Shown: piece after piece, positions 1 to 6,516 of the stretch
Numbering within the stretch: the first letter of the stretch is position 1
How the letters are laid out: each line of letters starts with the position of its first letter
Source of the DNA: Desulfobacterales bacterium
Lineage (GTDB): Bacteria; Desulfobacterota; Desulfobacteria; Desulfobacterales; JAHIVH01
Assembly (NCBI GenBank): GCA_020056645.1
Contig: JAGVHJ010000485.1
Coordinates: forward strand, 1 to 10,090
Direction: 5' to 3'
DNA length: 10,090 nt
Notes under the pieces: generated by a model
The model's database searches: none
Told to the model about the DNA's origin: nothing
What the model saw: the letters and a program-made list of their open reading frames with translations, nothing else
Position numbers and translations under genes: made by a program

Positions 1-94
1 GTGATGGGGAGGCTCTCTATTTAGTGCCTGAACGAAGACCCTCTTTTTTTTCCGATTTCTGCGTCAGGCTCAAATTTGAATCCTCGAAATACTT

Positions 95-102
95 CTATGT
101 AT
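95..102. repeat. Target-site duplication, left copy
   Basis: CTATGTAT abuts the left terminal inverted repeat and is repeated exactly at 339-346 next to the right one. The flanking bases outside the duplicates differ (TT before the left copy, TC after the right), so the duplication is exactly 8 bp. Confidence 0.85.
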
Positions 103-338
103 GTAACTATTCAGCACCTATTCATCAAGATGGCAAAAAACCCGTTTTGTTCGTTCCGCACTTTTTTTCGGGAGCTTCTTGGCTTTTTGCTGAACTGGCG
201 AAAACAAAGGCCCAAGGGCCTCAAACAGTTCGCCAGTTTGAGCGCAAAAAGCCTTCGAAACTCTTGTCCGAAAAAAAGCGAATGTCACTCACAAAAGGGT
301 CTTTTTACGGCTATAGCAAGGCTATACTGAATAGTTAC
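103..338. mobile_element. MITE-like palindromic element with perfect 8-bp target duplication
   Basis: The ends are perfect 12-bp inverted repeats, GTAACTATTCAG (103-114) and CTGAATAGTTAC (327-338). They are flanked directly by the same 8 bases, CTATGTAT (95-102 and 339-346). The 236-bp interior is one long imperfect palindrome. Paired blocks include CTTTTTTTCGG (161-171) with CCGAAAAAAAG (268-278), GGCTTTTTGC (181-190) with GCAAAAAGCC (244-253), AACTGGCGAA with TTCGCCAGTT, and a central AGGCCCAAGGGCCT (208-221). No transposase is encoded, so it would need one supplied in trans. Ends starting with GTAA plus an 8-bp duplication are typical of IS66-family insertion sequences, so I infer an IS66-type MITE. 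The family assignment is less certain than the insertion itself. Confidence 0.85.
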
Positions 339-346
339 CTATGTAT
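339..346. repeat. Target-site duplication, right copy
   Basis: Second exact copy of CTATGTAT, directly after the right terminal inverted repeat. Removing the element and this copy restores the repeat unit seen intact at 6430-6516. Confidence 0.85.
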
Positions 347-431
347 TCCTGTGGTTAAAATTTTCGCCTTCCTTGAACTTGACAAAAATCCTGGTTTTCG
401 TTCGGGCGCTATTTGGTTCGATGGTCACTTT

Positions 432-1112
432 TTATTGATTTGACGATGATACGATTTTTTCCAGTTTGATGACAACCCGTCGATTTTGAGCCTGATGCTC
501 AGGAATGACCTTGCCGGAAGCATCCCGGTTTGGAACCTTGGGGAAAATATCCGCATATCCGGAAGCGCGGAGCCTTTCCGCGGAGACTCCTTCGGTGATG
601 AAAAACCGGACCACCGCAGCAGCTCTGGCCGTGGATAGCTCCCAGTTCGATGGAAATACGGGGGTGTTGATCGGCGTGTCGTCCGTGTGTCCCTCAATGG
701 TGATCTGGTAGTCGATGAACTCCTCTCCCGTCAACTTCATACGCAGCTCTTTTAAAAACCGTTCTCCCTCCGCGCTCAAGCGAGCGGAGCCACTCGCAAA
801 AAATGCGGCGCTATTCAATTCGATGGTGGTGATACGATCCCCCTCCTCCACCGCGGAAACGCCATCTTGTCCCTCGATTTCCTCCAGAGAGCTTTTCGTC
901 AGGTCGGCGCTCTCCTTGAGTTCATCCTTTGCGGCGAATTTTTCCATCACCTGGTGGCGGGCATGTTCGAGCTGCTCCTTCTTCGGCGCCGACACCGATA
1001 GAAAAATCGCAAAAAAACACAAAAGCAAGGTGATCATGTCGGCGTAGGTCATCAACCAGTCGTCTATGTTCTGGTCTTCCCGGCGTCTCCTTCTGAAATA
1101 CCGAAATCCCAA
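432..1112 (-). CDS. motB: Flagellar motor stator protein MotB
   Basis: MotB anchors the stator to peptidoglycan and supplies the ion-binding aspartate of the MotA4-5/MotB2 type channel in the inner membrane. The 226-residue product has a basic N-terminus, then a single TM segment (about 19-41) containing the signature TYADMITLLL, with D25 matching the essential MotB aspartate. A charged linker follows. An OmpA-like peptidoglycan-binding domain occupies about 93-217, with EGHTDD at 140-145, SNWELSTARA at 155-164 and a terminal QNRRV. It is shorter than the roughly 300-residue enteric protein because the linker is short. The start is TTG at 1112: no in-frame ATG lies before the TM segment, and a GGGG-containing purine stretch lies upstream. 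It begins 24 bases after the motA stop codon, so the two genes are very likely co-transcribed and translated together. Confidence 0.93.
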   Translation of the reverse strand: MGFRYFRRRRREDQNIDDWLMTYADMITLLLCFFAIFLSVSAPKKEQLEHARHQVMEKFAAKDELKESADLTKSSLEEIEGQDGVSAVEEGDRITTIELNSAAFFASGSARLSAEGERFLKELRMKLTGEEFIDYQITIEGHTDDTPINTPVFPSNWELSTARAAAVVRFFITEGVSAERLRASGYADIFPKVPNRDASGKVIPEHQAQNRRVVIKLEKIVSSSNQ

Positions 1113-1136
1113 GAGCGGATACCCCTTTTTTTTTAC

Positions 1137-1970
1137 TTATGGTTCGTTGTGTTTCTCAAGAATCCCCGGTTTTAAGAAGCTATTCAGGCGATCCTGAATA
1201 AAATGGGGGGTTTTATTTTCCACGAGCATGACCATGCCTTCGGTGATCAGATAGTTCCTGAACCGCAAATTATCCTGCTTCTGCATGATTTTGGCGGAAG
1301 CGGGCATATACATCATGCGCGCCGTGACAACCCCGTAAAGCGTGGAGAGCAAGGAGACCGAAAGGCCCGATCCGATGTCGGTCATATCTCCCTTGAAATT
1401 GCCAAGCATGATAACCATTCCGATAAGGGTTCCAACCATGCCAAAGGCGGGCGCGTGGCTTGCCATGGCAAGAAGAACGCGGGCCGGGATGGTATCCCTT
1501 TCGTAATAGGCCTCCGCCGCAGTTTCCATCATGGAACGTATTTCCGTAGGACTGTAATTGGTCACCACCATCTCAAGACCGTAGCGGATGAAGGGGTCCT
1601 TGACCTCCCCATCCTCCATCTGAATTTCGAGTCCCCGCATGCCCTTCTGCCTGACGATCCGCGCCCAGGCGATCACAGCCATCATATCCCGGTGGAGATT
1701 TTCATGGGTCACATTCGCCTTTCTGAACATCAGACCAAGGCCCTTCATGGCTTCAATCACATAGTTGGCTTGAAAACTCATAAACGCGACCGCCAGTGTG
1801 CCGCCGATAACGATCATGACCCCTTCCATGCTTAAAAACCCCAGATAGTTATGGGTGCCAAGCATGATAGCGCCAATGATCAGCGCGAAGCTGAACGCGG
1901 CGCCCGTGAGGGAGGCAAGTGAAATATCACGATCGTTTCTAAAGGTTTCTCTGTTTTTTTTCTTTATCAT
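1137..1970 (-). CDS. motA: Flagellar motor stator protein MotA (PomA-like)
   Basis: MotA forms the ion channel with MotB and transmits torque to the FliG ring. The 277-residue protein has the MotA/TolQ/ExbB-type layout: two N-terminal TM helices (about 23-40 and 49-67), a large cytoplasmic loop (about 75-165) with many charged residues, and two C-terminal TM helices (about 168-190 and 201-220). The TM3 motif is SHAPAFGMVGTLIGMV (171-186), with P174 at the conserved channel proline. T181 and T210 align with PomA T158 and T186, which are associated with sodium-driven stators. The start is ATG at 1970. No strong ribosome binding site is visible, so this start is probable, not certain. It is the first gene of a motA-motB pair. 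Its promoter should lie in the 1971-2340 region, but I could not identify a convincing sigma-28 or sigma-70 box. Confidence 0.93.
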   Translation of the reverse strand: MIKKKNRETFRNDRDISLASLTGAAFSFALIIGAIMLGTHNYLGFLSMEGVMIVIGGTLAVAFMSFQANYVIEAMKGLGLMFRKANVTHENLHRDMMAVIAWARIVRQKGMRGLEIQMEDGEVKDPFIRYGLEMVVTNYSPTEIRSMMETAAEAYYERDTIPARVLLAMASHAPAFGMVGTLIGMVIMLGNFKGDMTDIGSGLSVSLLSTLYGVVTARMMYMPASAKIMQKQDNLRFRNYLITEGMVMLVENKTPHFIQDRLNSFLKPGILEKHNEP

Positions 1971-2340
1971 ATTAAACGGTTGTCATTCTGGGGGGTCCCT
2001 TGGATCAGACGATGTGTCTAGCAGCTTCAATCCCATCGGTTTTCAAGCCTTTGCTTCGCCTGTAACTTAGAATGTGTACCATTTCGAAATTTTATGTGTC
2101 AAGGTCTTTTCTGAAGGTTGAAGCGAACCGGCTTCACGATTCTTCCCTTTTAAACCGGTTTTCACGATCAGGGAGCCTGATAGATGCATGGAATCGGGTT
2201 TCCAAAAAAAACTTGCTTAAGACCTTTTTAATCGATGCCGATCTGGTATATAAACAATTCGACACGCATCGTTTTCTTTACTATTTCGAAAATATAAAAA
2301 CTGATTTTTGCGAAACCCCCATGAATAGTTGTTCGATTCA
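1971..2340. other. Divergent intergenic region between motA and the CHASE2 gene
   Basis: These 370 bases separate two divergently transcribed genes and must carry promoters for both. They are AT-rich near the right end. The only clear internal structure is an imperfect direct repeat at 2126-2168, listed separately. A possible 95-codon reading frame at 2072-2359 has no recognisable domain, overlaps the CHASE2 start and is not called as a gene. No textbook promoter could be assigned by eye. Confidence 0.5.
2126..2168. repeat. Imperfect direct repeat upstream of the CHASE2 gene
   Basis: AACCGGCTTCACGAT (2126-2140) recurs as AACCGGTTTTCACGAT (2153-2168), with start points 27 bases apart. Two similar boxes in a divergent promoter region could be regulator sites, but nothing else in the sequence supports this. 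Confidence 0.35.
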
Positions 2341-4380
2341 ATGGAAAAAAAGATCATGAGCATCCTATTCAGGACAATCCTCATCACGGGACTCGCCCTC
2401 TTACTATCCGCAAGCATGCCGGGTCTTCAGATGGAGCGGACGCTTTACGACCTGAACATGAGATATCTCGCCAGCAAAGGCCCTCCTTCCGAAATCGTGA
2501 TGGTGATGATCGACGAAAAAAGCATGACGCACGTGGACACCGAGATGAACGGCATGAAATGGCCTTACCCCAGATCCTTTCATGCACGGGTGCTGAACCA
2601 TCTCAAATCCGCCGGGGCGCGGGCCGTCTATTTCGATATCGTCTTTAATCAGCCCTCCAGTTACGGAGAAAAAGATGATTTCATCTTTGAAGAGACCCTC
2701 CGGAAAATTCCCACCATTCTTGCGGGTGAGTTCAATGGCGCGGAAATAGTTCCCCCCCTATCCCGCTTCATGGATCACGGCGCTCTGGCCGGAAACATTT
2801 CAACGCCTCTCGACATCGACCATCGCGCCCGGAATATGAGAAACAGCACGCCCCTGCCCATGAGCTTCAGCCAGGCCCTCTCCTATTTCTGCTTTGGCCT
2901 CTTTACGAAGACACCCGCGAGATCCTCCCTCCATGAGCCGATTCCCACCGTAGAACAAATTCTTTTTTCAATTATTTATCCAGACAGAGCGACCCCTTCG
3001 CCTGGTTTCATTCACTATCCTGCGGCTTCTGATTCCATAAAGCGGGTTTCATGGATCGACGTTTTCAACCCCGAACTCTTTCAAACCCAAAAGAATCTCT
3101 TCAAAGAGAAGATCGTCTTTATCGCAAGCCCCTTTGGCCCCTCCATGGACCAGGGGCGAAAGCCGGATATATATAAGACGCCCACCTCCCATGAGCCCGT
3201 CTCCGGGGCGGAAATCAGGGCCAACACCTGTATGACCCTTCTTTATGGAAAAACGCGCTATCTGGCGTCTCCGGTCATTTTTTCGCTCATATTCCTCTCC
3301 TGGGTCCTCCTATCGAGCGTCCCCCTGACCCTGGTCCGGACCCCTTTTAAACGATTCCTGATCCTACTTTTTCTATCCGTCACGCTGATGCTCTTAAACG
3401 GATCTCTCTTTCACAGGGGGTGGGTCATGCCCCTTTTACCGTTTATTCTTTTCGGTTTACTCCTCTACGGATTCAGCATCATGCGATGGTATCTGGGAAA
3501 ACACACGGAACGCCATCTGAAGCGGCTACAGCTCCGTCACCATATGCCCGATGAGACGGCGGAGTGGGTGTTCACCAACCCGGACAAAGCCCTCTTCGAG
3601 GGAGAAAAAAAGGTGGTGACCCTCCTTTTCCTGGAGCTGGGGGGGCTGGAGGCCGTGTTCGAATCACTTCCGCCGAACCGGGTCATTCAGAATGTCAGGG
3701 AGTATCTGGCAGGGATGACAACCATCATCCAGGAACATGGAGGAACCGTTGACGCGTGCCGGGGTCATGAAGTGCTGGCCTTCTTTGGAGCGCCTCTGAA
3801 CCAGGAAAACCACATGGATCTCGCTCTCAAGGCCGCAGGGGAACTGCTGCGATTTTACTCTGAAATCATCTTGAAAAAAGAGAACAAACAGGCCATGGAA
3901 TTTTCCCTCCGCATCGGAATTCACACCGGTTTGGTGGTGACCGGAAATATCGGCGCCGGAGCTCTCATTCATTATACGGTCATCGGAAACACGGTGAAAA
4001 TTGCGGCCCGGATCAAAGAACTTTCGTTCGACTTACATGTTCCGGTAGTCATCTCCGGCGAATCGGTCAATGGACTCAAGCAGGGTATTCCGGAGACGCT
4101 CTTTCCGGTGGCGCGAGTCGCCATCAAGGGAAAAAAGGAGCCGGTGAATCTATACACCCTGGCTGAAAAAGGGACGACGCCACTTTACGACGCTCTCTTC
4201 GACTATCTCACCCTCATGGATCAGAATGAATACGGGCCCGCCCGGGTGAAGCTGTTCGATCTTCTCAAACGCGCTCCTGATTTCGGACCGGCCCGGTTTC
4301 ATCATCAAAAATTCATCACCGATAAGGCGCCTCTCCTCGACGACACGGCAAAGCCCTATTGGCATCTCCATAAGGAATAG
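2341..4380 (+). CDS. CHASE2-domain, class III adenylate/guanylate cyclase-like membrane protein (probably degenerate catalytic domain)
   Basis: An N-terminal TM segment (about 7-24) leads into an extracytoplasmic CHASE2 sensor domain (about 32-300). Its hallmarks are LYDLNMRY, VMIDEKSM, WPYPR, AVYFDIVF and a terminal PVSGAEIRANTCMTLLYG. Three TM helices follow (about 311-330, 338-356, 361-380), the usual CHASE2-cyclase arrangement. A class III cyclase homology domain spans about 424-607 and keeps LAFFGAP, RIGIHTG, GNIGAG and IKGKKEPV. Key residues are changed. The first metal aspartate is E432 (FLEL), the adenine-selecting lysine is A472, the second metal aspartate is H476 (GH for GD), the base-contacting aspartate is N550 (IGN for IGD) and the transition-state asparagine is K553. 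The arginine (R557) remains. I therefore infer weak or no cyclase activity, with a possible nucleotide-sensing or scaffold role. About 70 helical residues end the protein. The start is uncertain: ATG 2341, ATG 2356 or TTG 2329, none with a good ribosome site. Confidence 0.9.
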   Translation: MEKKIMSILFRTILITGLALLLSASMPGLQMERTLYDLNMRYLASKGPPSEIVMVMIDEKSMTHVDTEMNGMKWPYPRSFHARVLNHLKSAGARAVYFDIVFNQPSSYGEKDDFIFEETLRKIPTILAGEFNGAEIVPPLSRFMDHGALAGNISTPLDIDHRARNMRNSTPLPMSFSQALSYFCFGLFTKTPARSSLHEPIPTVEQILFSIIYPDRATPSPGFIHYPAASDSIKRVSWIDVFNPELFQTQKNLFKEKIVFIASPFGPSMDQGRKPDIYKTPTSHEPVSGAEIRANTCMTLLYGKTRYLASPVIFSLIFLSWVLLSSVPLTLVRTPFKRFLILLFLSVTLMLLNGSLFHRGWVMPLLPFILFGLLLYGFSIMRWYLGKHTERHLKRLQLRHHMPDETAEWVFTNPDKALFEGEKKVVTLLFLELGGLEAVFESLPPNRVIQNVREYLAGMTTIIQEHGGTVDACRGHEVLAFFGAPLNQENHMDLALKAAGELLRFYSEIILKKENKQAMEFSLRIGIHTGLVVTGNIGAGALIHYTVIGNTVKIAARIKELSFDLHVPVVISGESVNGLKQGIPETLFPVARVAIKGKKEPVNLYTLAEKGTTPLYDALFDYLTLMDQNEYGPARVKLFDLLKRAPDFGPARFHHQKFITDKAPLLDDTAKPYWHLHKE

Positions 4381-4385
4381 CAACC

Positions 4386-4405
4386 AGGCGGCGCCTCCGC
4401 CTTTT
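4386..4405 (+). terminator. Rho-independent terminator after the CHASE2 gene
   Basis: A 6-bp GC stem, AGGCGG (4386-4391) with CCGCCT (4397-4402), has a 5-base loop and runs straight into TTTT. It lies 6 bases after the stop codon of the CHASE2 gene and 2 bases before the stop of the convergent Fe-S gene, so it is well placed to stop plus-strand transcription. Confidence 0.65.
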
Positions 4406-4406
4406 C

Positions 4407-5651
4407 CTACCTCGCCCGCCAGGCGTTCCAGGCGTTTCTCGCCAGATTGGGCGCAAGGGTGGCGAGCAAGGTGGCCCAGCCCGAAGCCGGTTTCTTATAA
4501 TCGGGAACCGCCTTCATGGTGATGGCGTGTTTCTTGTCGCATGCGAGGACGCAGAGTCCGCATCCCACGCATCGTTGAATGTTGTGGATCGCGGTTTTCC
4601 CCTTCACGTCCACGGTGATCGCCCCCATGGGGCAGCGAGTGGCGCACTTGCCGCAATGGTCGCATTCGGCTTCTTTGAATTCCGGAATGAAATGGGGAGG
4701 AGCGATCATCCCCGGCATGTTGAACTCGCTCACCGTTCGCATCATGTGGCAGCAGCATCCGCAGCAGGAGCATGAATTGGCGGGCCCTTTTCCCGACTCC
4801 TCGTTGAACATCCAGCTCACAAGCCCGCTCGCTTCGGCTTTGGCCTTGATATCGATGATCTCCTGTTTTTCCACCTGCCGCATCATGCCGGCCTTGATCA
4901 CGGGAATGGCCGCTTTTCCAAAGGCCGTGCAGTTTTCCATGGGCCGTCCGCACTCCCGGTCCACCAGCTTCTCTGTAAGCCTGCACTGGCAGAGACCCAC
5001 CGCAAAGAGATCGTACCGGTCCAGAATCTCTTGAAGTCTGTCCGACGGCCAGGCCACGGGCAGGGCCGAGATGCTCTTCATCACCGGCAGATAGCGAACA
5101 GCCGGGTTGGGGAATTTGAGGAAATCGGTCAAGTACCCGGTCTCCCAGAGCGCTTCAAAAAGAACGGCGAACCGCTTGTGCCACTCGGTCAGCGTATCCA
5201 TGGAGGGCCGCATCAGGGCCATCTCAAAGGTTCCTGGAAGGATGGGAAGAATATCGTACACCTTTTTCGTATCCGGCCCGTGCCCCACAATCACCCGTTT
5301 CTCATTGGCCAGGCGATTGAGAATGGCGCGGATCTCTGGGACCGGACGATGTTCGGCCTGGGCCACTTTTTCCGCGCTCTTCCCCAGGGGAAAGGCGCGG
5401 AGGTGACGGGCGGCCATCGCCTCCTCCTCCGTGAACATATGCTGAACCAGGGCGATCAGTTCGTCGCAGATGGGAGGACCGATGACGAGGGGGTTGCTGT
5501 AGTTCTTCGCCACATCCAGGTAGGCTTTGGGCGTTGTCGGATAGTCTCCGATATTTTTATAAACAATGGTTTTTTGTTTGGGCGCGCAGGGACCCACGAT
5601 GCCCTGGTTGATCTGGACAAACCGGTTCGAAAAACGTTTCTCTTTTTCCAT
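4407..5651 (-). CDS. Cysteine-rich 4Fe-4S dicluster ferredoxin-domain protein
   Basis: A 414-residue, probably cytoplasmic iron-sulfur protein. The C-terminal part is a two-cluster ferredoxin module: CDHCGKCATRCP (C330, C333, C336, C340) and CVGCGLCVLACD (C361, C364, C367, C371). Before it lie two further cysteine groups: C221, C223, C234 and C241 (CQC...C...C), and a dense CSCCGCCCH stretch with C294, C296, C297, C299, C300 and C301. Residues about 74-123 look like a winged helix-turn-helix (TEEEAMAARHL...ILNRLANEKRVIVGHG). The middle (about 130-215) is not recognised. No signal peptide or TM helix is seen. It likely moves electrons between unknown partners; no partner oxidoreductase is adjacent. 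The start ATG at 5651 follows a GGGGAAGGGA ribosome-binding stretch. It is transcribed alone, divergent from the asparaginase-like gene. Proteins of this general type occur in anaerobes, but I cannot name a defined function. Confidence 0.88.
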   Translation of the reverse strand: MEKEKRFSNRFVQINQGIVGPCAPKQKTIVYKNIGDYPTTPKAYLDVAKNYSNPLVIGPPICDELIALVQHMFTEEEAMAARHLRAFPLGKSAEKVAQAEHRPVPEIRAILNRLANEKRVIVGHGPDTKKVYDILPILPGTFEMALMRPSMDTLTEWHKRFAVLFEALWETGYLTDFLKFPNPAVRYLPVMKSISALPVAWPSDRLQEILDRYDLFAVGLCQCRLTEKLVDRECGRPMENCTAFGKAAIPVIKAGMMRQVEKQEIIDIKAKAEASGLVSWMFNEESGKGPANSCSCCGCCCHMMRTVSEFNMPGMIAPPHFIPEFKEAECDHCGKCATRCPMGAITVDVKGKTAIHNIQRCVGCGLCVLACDKKHAITMKAVPDYKKPASGWATLLATLAPNLARNAWNAWRAR

Positions 5652-5708
5652 TTCCCTTCCCCCTTTTTTTGATGAAATGTTTTAATGCCACTCTTACCAC
5701 GCGCCCAA

Positions 5709-5740
5709 TCTCTCGAAGAAAGAGTTCCTGTGGTTAAAAT
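5709..5740. repeat. Partial copy B of the intergenic repeat
   Basis: TTCCTGTGGTTAAAAT (5725-5740) matches 346-361 of copy A exactly over 16 bases and in the same orientation. It is preceded by TCTCGAA, resembling the TCCTCGAA of copy A. The rest of the repeat is missing or diverged. It lies between the start of the Fe-S gene and the asparaginase-like gene. Confidence 0.55.
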
Positions 5741-5762
5741 ATCCTTAAAACAGTTGATTTTT

Positions 5763-5805
5763 TTCATGAACCATTTCATTATTTGTGTTATAGCCTGTTC
5801 ATGAA
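5763..5805. promoter_or_regulatory. Paired TTCATGAA inverted repeat in the divergent promoter region
   Basis: TTCATGAAC (5763-5771) and GTTCATGAA (5797-5805) are exact inverted copies, and each contains the self-complementary TTCATGAA. They lie in the roughly 240-bp region that must hold promoters for both the Fe-S gene and the asparaginase-like gene, so a dimeric regulator site is plausible. No regulator gene lies next to it. Confidence 0.4.
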
Positions 5806-5841
5806 TGGTATATAGTATACAGTCGACCGATTATTGGGTCG

Positions 5842-5855
5842 TAACACCTGTGTTA
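5842..5855. promoter_or_regulatory. Perfect 6-2-6 palindrome TAACAC-CT-GTGTTA, possible operator
   Basis: The 14-base palindrome lies 34 bases before the ATG of the asparaginase-like gene. A further GTGTTAT half-site occurs at 5785-5791. The symmetry and position suit an operator or 5'-UTR control site. The protein that would bind it is unknown. Confidence 0.4.
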
Positions 5856-5889
5856 TCTTATTTCAACTCTTTTTGTCGAGTGAGGCTGA

Positions 5890-6393
5890 ATGAAGATCAA
5901 AATTTTCACCACCGGAGGAACGATCGACAAGATCTATTTTGACAGAAAAAGCGCCTATGAAGTCGGCCCCCCCTATATCAGCGGGCTCCTTTCGGAAATC
6001 AACGTGAATATCGACTATTCCATCGAAACCCTATTCAGAAAAGACAGCCTTGACATCACCCTGGAAGACCGGATTCTTCTTCGAAAAAAAATATGCGCGG
6101 AGAAAACCCAGCGAATTCTCATCACCCACGGCACCGATACCATGACGGAGACCGGAATGTTTCTTGCCGGATTCAAAGAGAAGATCATCGTGTTAACCGG
6201 CGCCATGGAGCCCGCCAAATTCAAGACCAGCGACGCCGTGTTCAACATCGGCTGCGCCATTGGAGCGATCCAGGCCCTCTTGCCGGGGGTCTATATCGCC
6301 ATGAACGGCAGGGTCTATTCACCCTTTGAGGTCATAAAAAACAAGGAGACCGGAAAATTCGAGGAGATCGTCAGCCAAGAGGAGCGTCCCTGA
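5890..6393 (+). CDS. Single-domain L-asparaginase-like protein
   Basis: The 167-residue product matches only the N-terminal domain of type I/II L-asparaginases (usually about 330 residues), which hydrolyse asparagine to aspartate and ammonia. It keeps both threonine motifs: TTGGTID (7-13), with the nucleophile-type threonine at T11, and HGTDTM (80-85), with T82-D83. It also has VLTGAMEPAKFKTSDAVFNIG (101-121), corresponding to the GAMRP...AD/SD region. The catalytic lysine seen further on in full-length enzymes has no clear counterpart, and the C-terminal domain is absent. The end is clean (TGA, no downstream remnant), and I know of similar short asparaginase-domain proteins in proteobacteria, so it seems a genuine compact family and not a truncation. 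The start ATG at 5890 has a modest GAGTGAGG ribosome site. Its activity on asparagine is not certain. Confidence 0.85.
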   Translation: MKIKIFTTGGTIDKIYFDRKSAYEVGPPYISGLLSEINVNIDYSIETLFRKDSLDITLEDRILLRKKICAEKTQRILITHGTDTMTETGMFLAGFKEKIIVLTGAMEPAKFKTSDAVFNIGCAIGAIQALLPGVYIAMNGRVYSPFEVIKNKETGKFEEIVSQEERP

Positions 6394-6429
6394 GACAGGG
6401 ATCTCTTTCACTCGATCTTCAAATTTTTA

Positions 6430-6516
6430 GGAAATTTGTTCAAACCCAAGGCGGAAAAAAATTGTGACCGCAGGAATACATGAGGTATTTCGAGGATCAA
6501 ATTTTTTTTCCAACGC
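6430..6516. repeat. Intergenic repeat family, intact copy C
   Basis: An uninterrupted copy in the opposite orientation to copy A: AAGGCGGAAAA (from about 6450), CAGGAATACAT (6471-6481), GTATTTCGAGGAT (6485-6497), CAAATTT. Here ATACAT and GTATTT are separated by 3 bases. In copy A the MITE landed precisely at this junction. It fills most of the 202-bp gap between the asparaginase-like gene and ald. Confidence 0.7.

Larger units (their letters stand above)
62..392. repeat. Intergenic repeat family, copy A, split by a MITE
   Basis: Two pieces, about 62-102 and 339-392, become one continuous repeat if the element at 103-338 and one 8-bp duplicate are removed. Read on the minus strand, the restored sequence contains AAGGCG, then CAGGAATACAT (plus positions 341-351), then GTATTTCGAGGAT (plus positions 80-92), then CAAATTT. 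The same blocks occur in the same order at about 6430-6516, where they are uninterrupted. A shorter relative lies at 5709-5740. It does not appear to code for protein. The function is unknown; it behaves like a dispersed intergenic repeat. Confidence 0.7.

Noticed and set aside
24..443. 139-codon plus-strand reading frame
   Set aside because: It runs through the palindromic MITE, the repeat halves and the target duplications, has low-complexity composition and no ribosome site or recognisable domain.
1203..1835. 210-codon plus-strand frame opposite motA
   Set aside because: Histidine-rich shadow of the well-supported MotA frame.
2072..2359. 95-codon plus-strand reading frame in the motA/CHASE2 gap
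   Set aside because: No domain, no ribosome site, and it overlaps the start of the CHASE2 gene in another frame.
5031..5672. 213-codon plus-strand frame opposite the Fe-S gene
   Set aside because: It is antisense to a clear cysteine-motif protein and has no family features.
5890..6393. Asparaginase-like gene as a pseudogene truncated by repeat copy C
   Set aside because: No remnant of a C-terminal domain is found downstream, and the short form matches a one-domain type I know from other proteobacteria.
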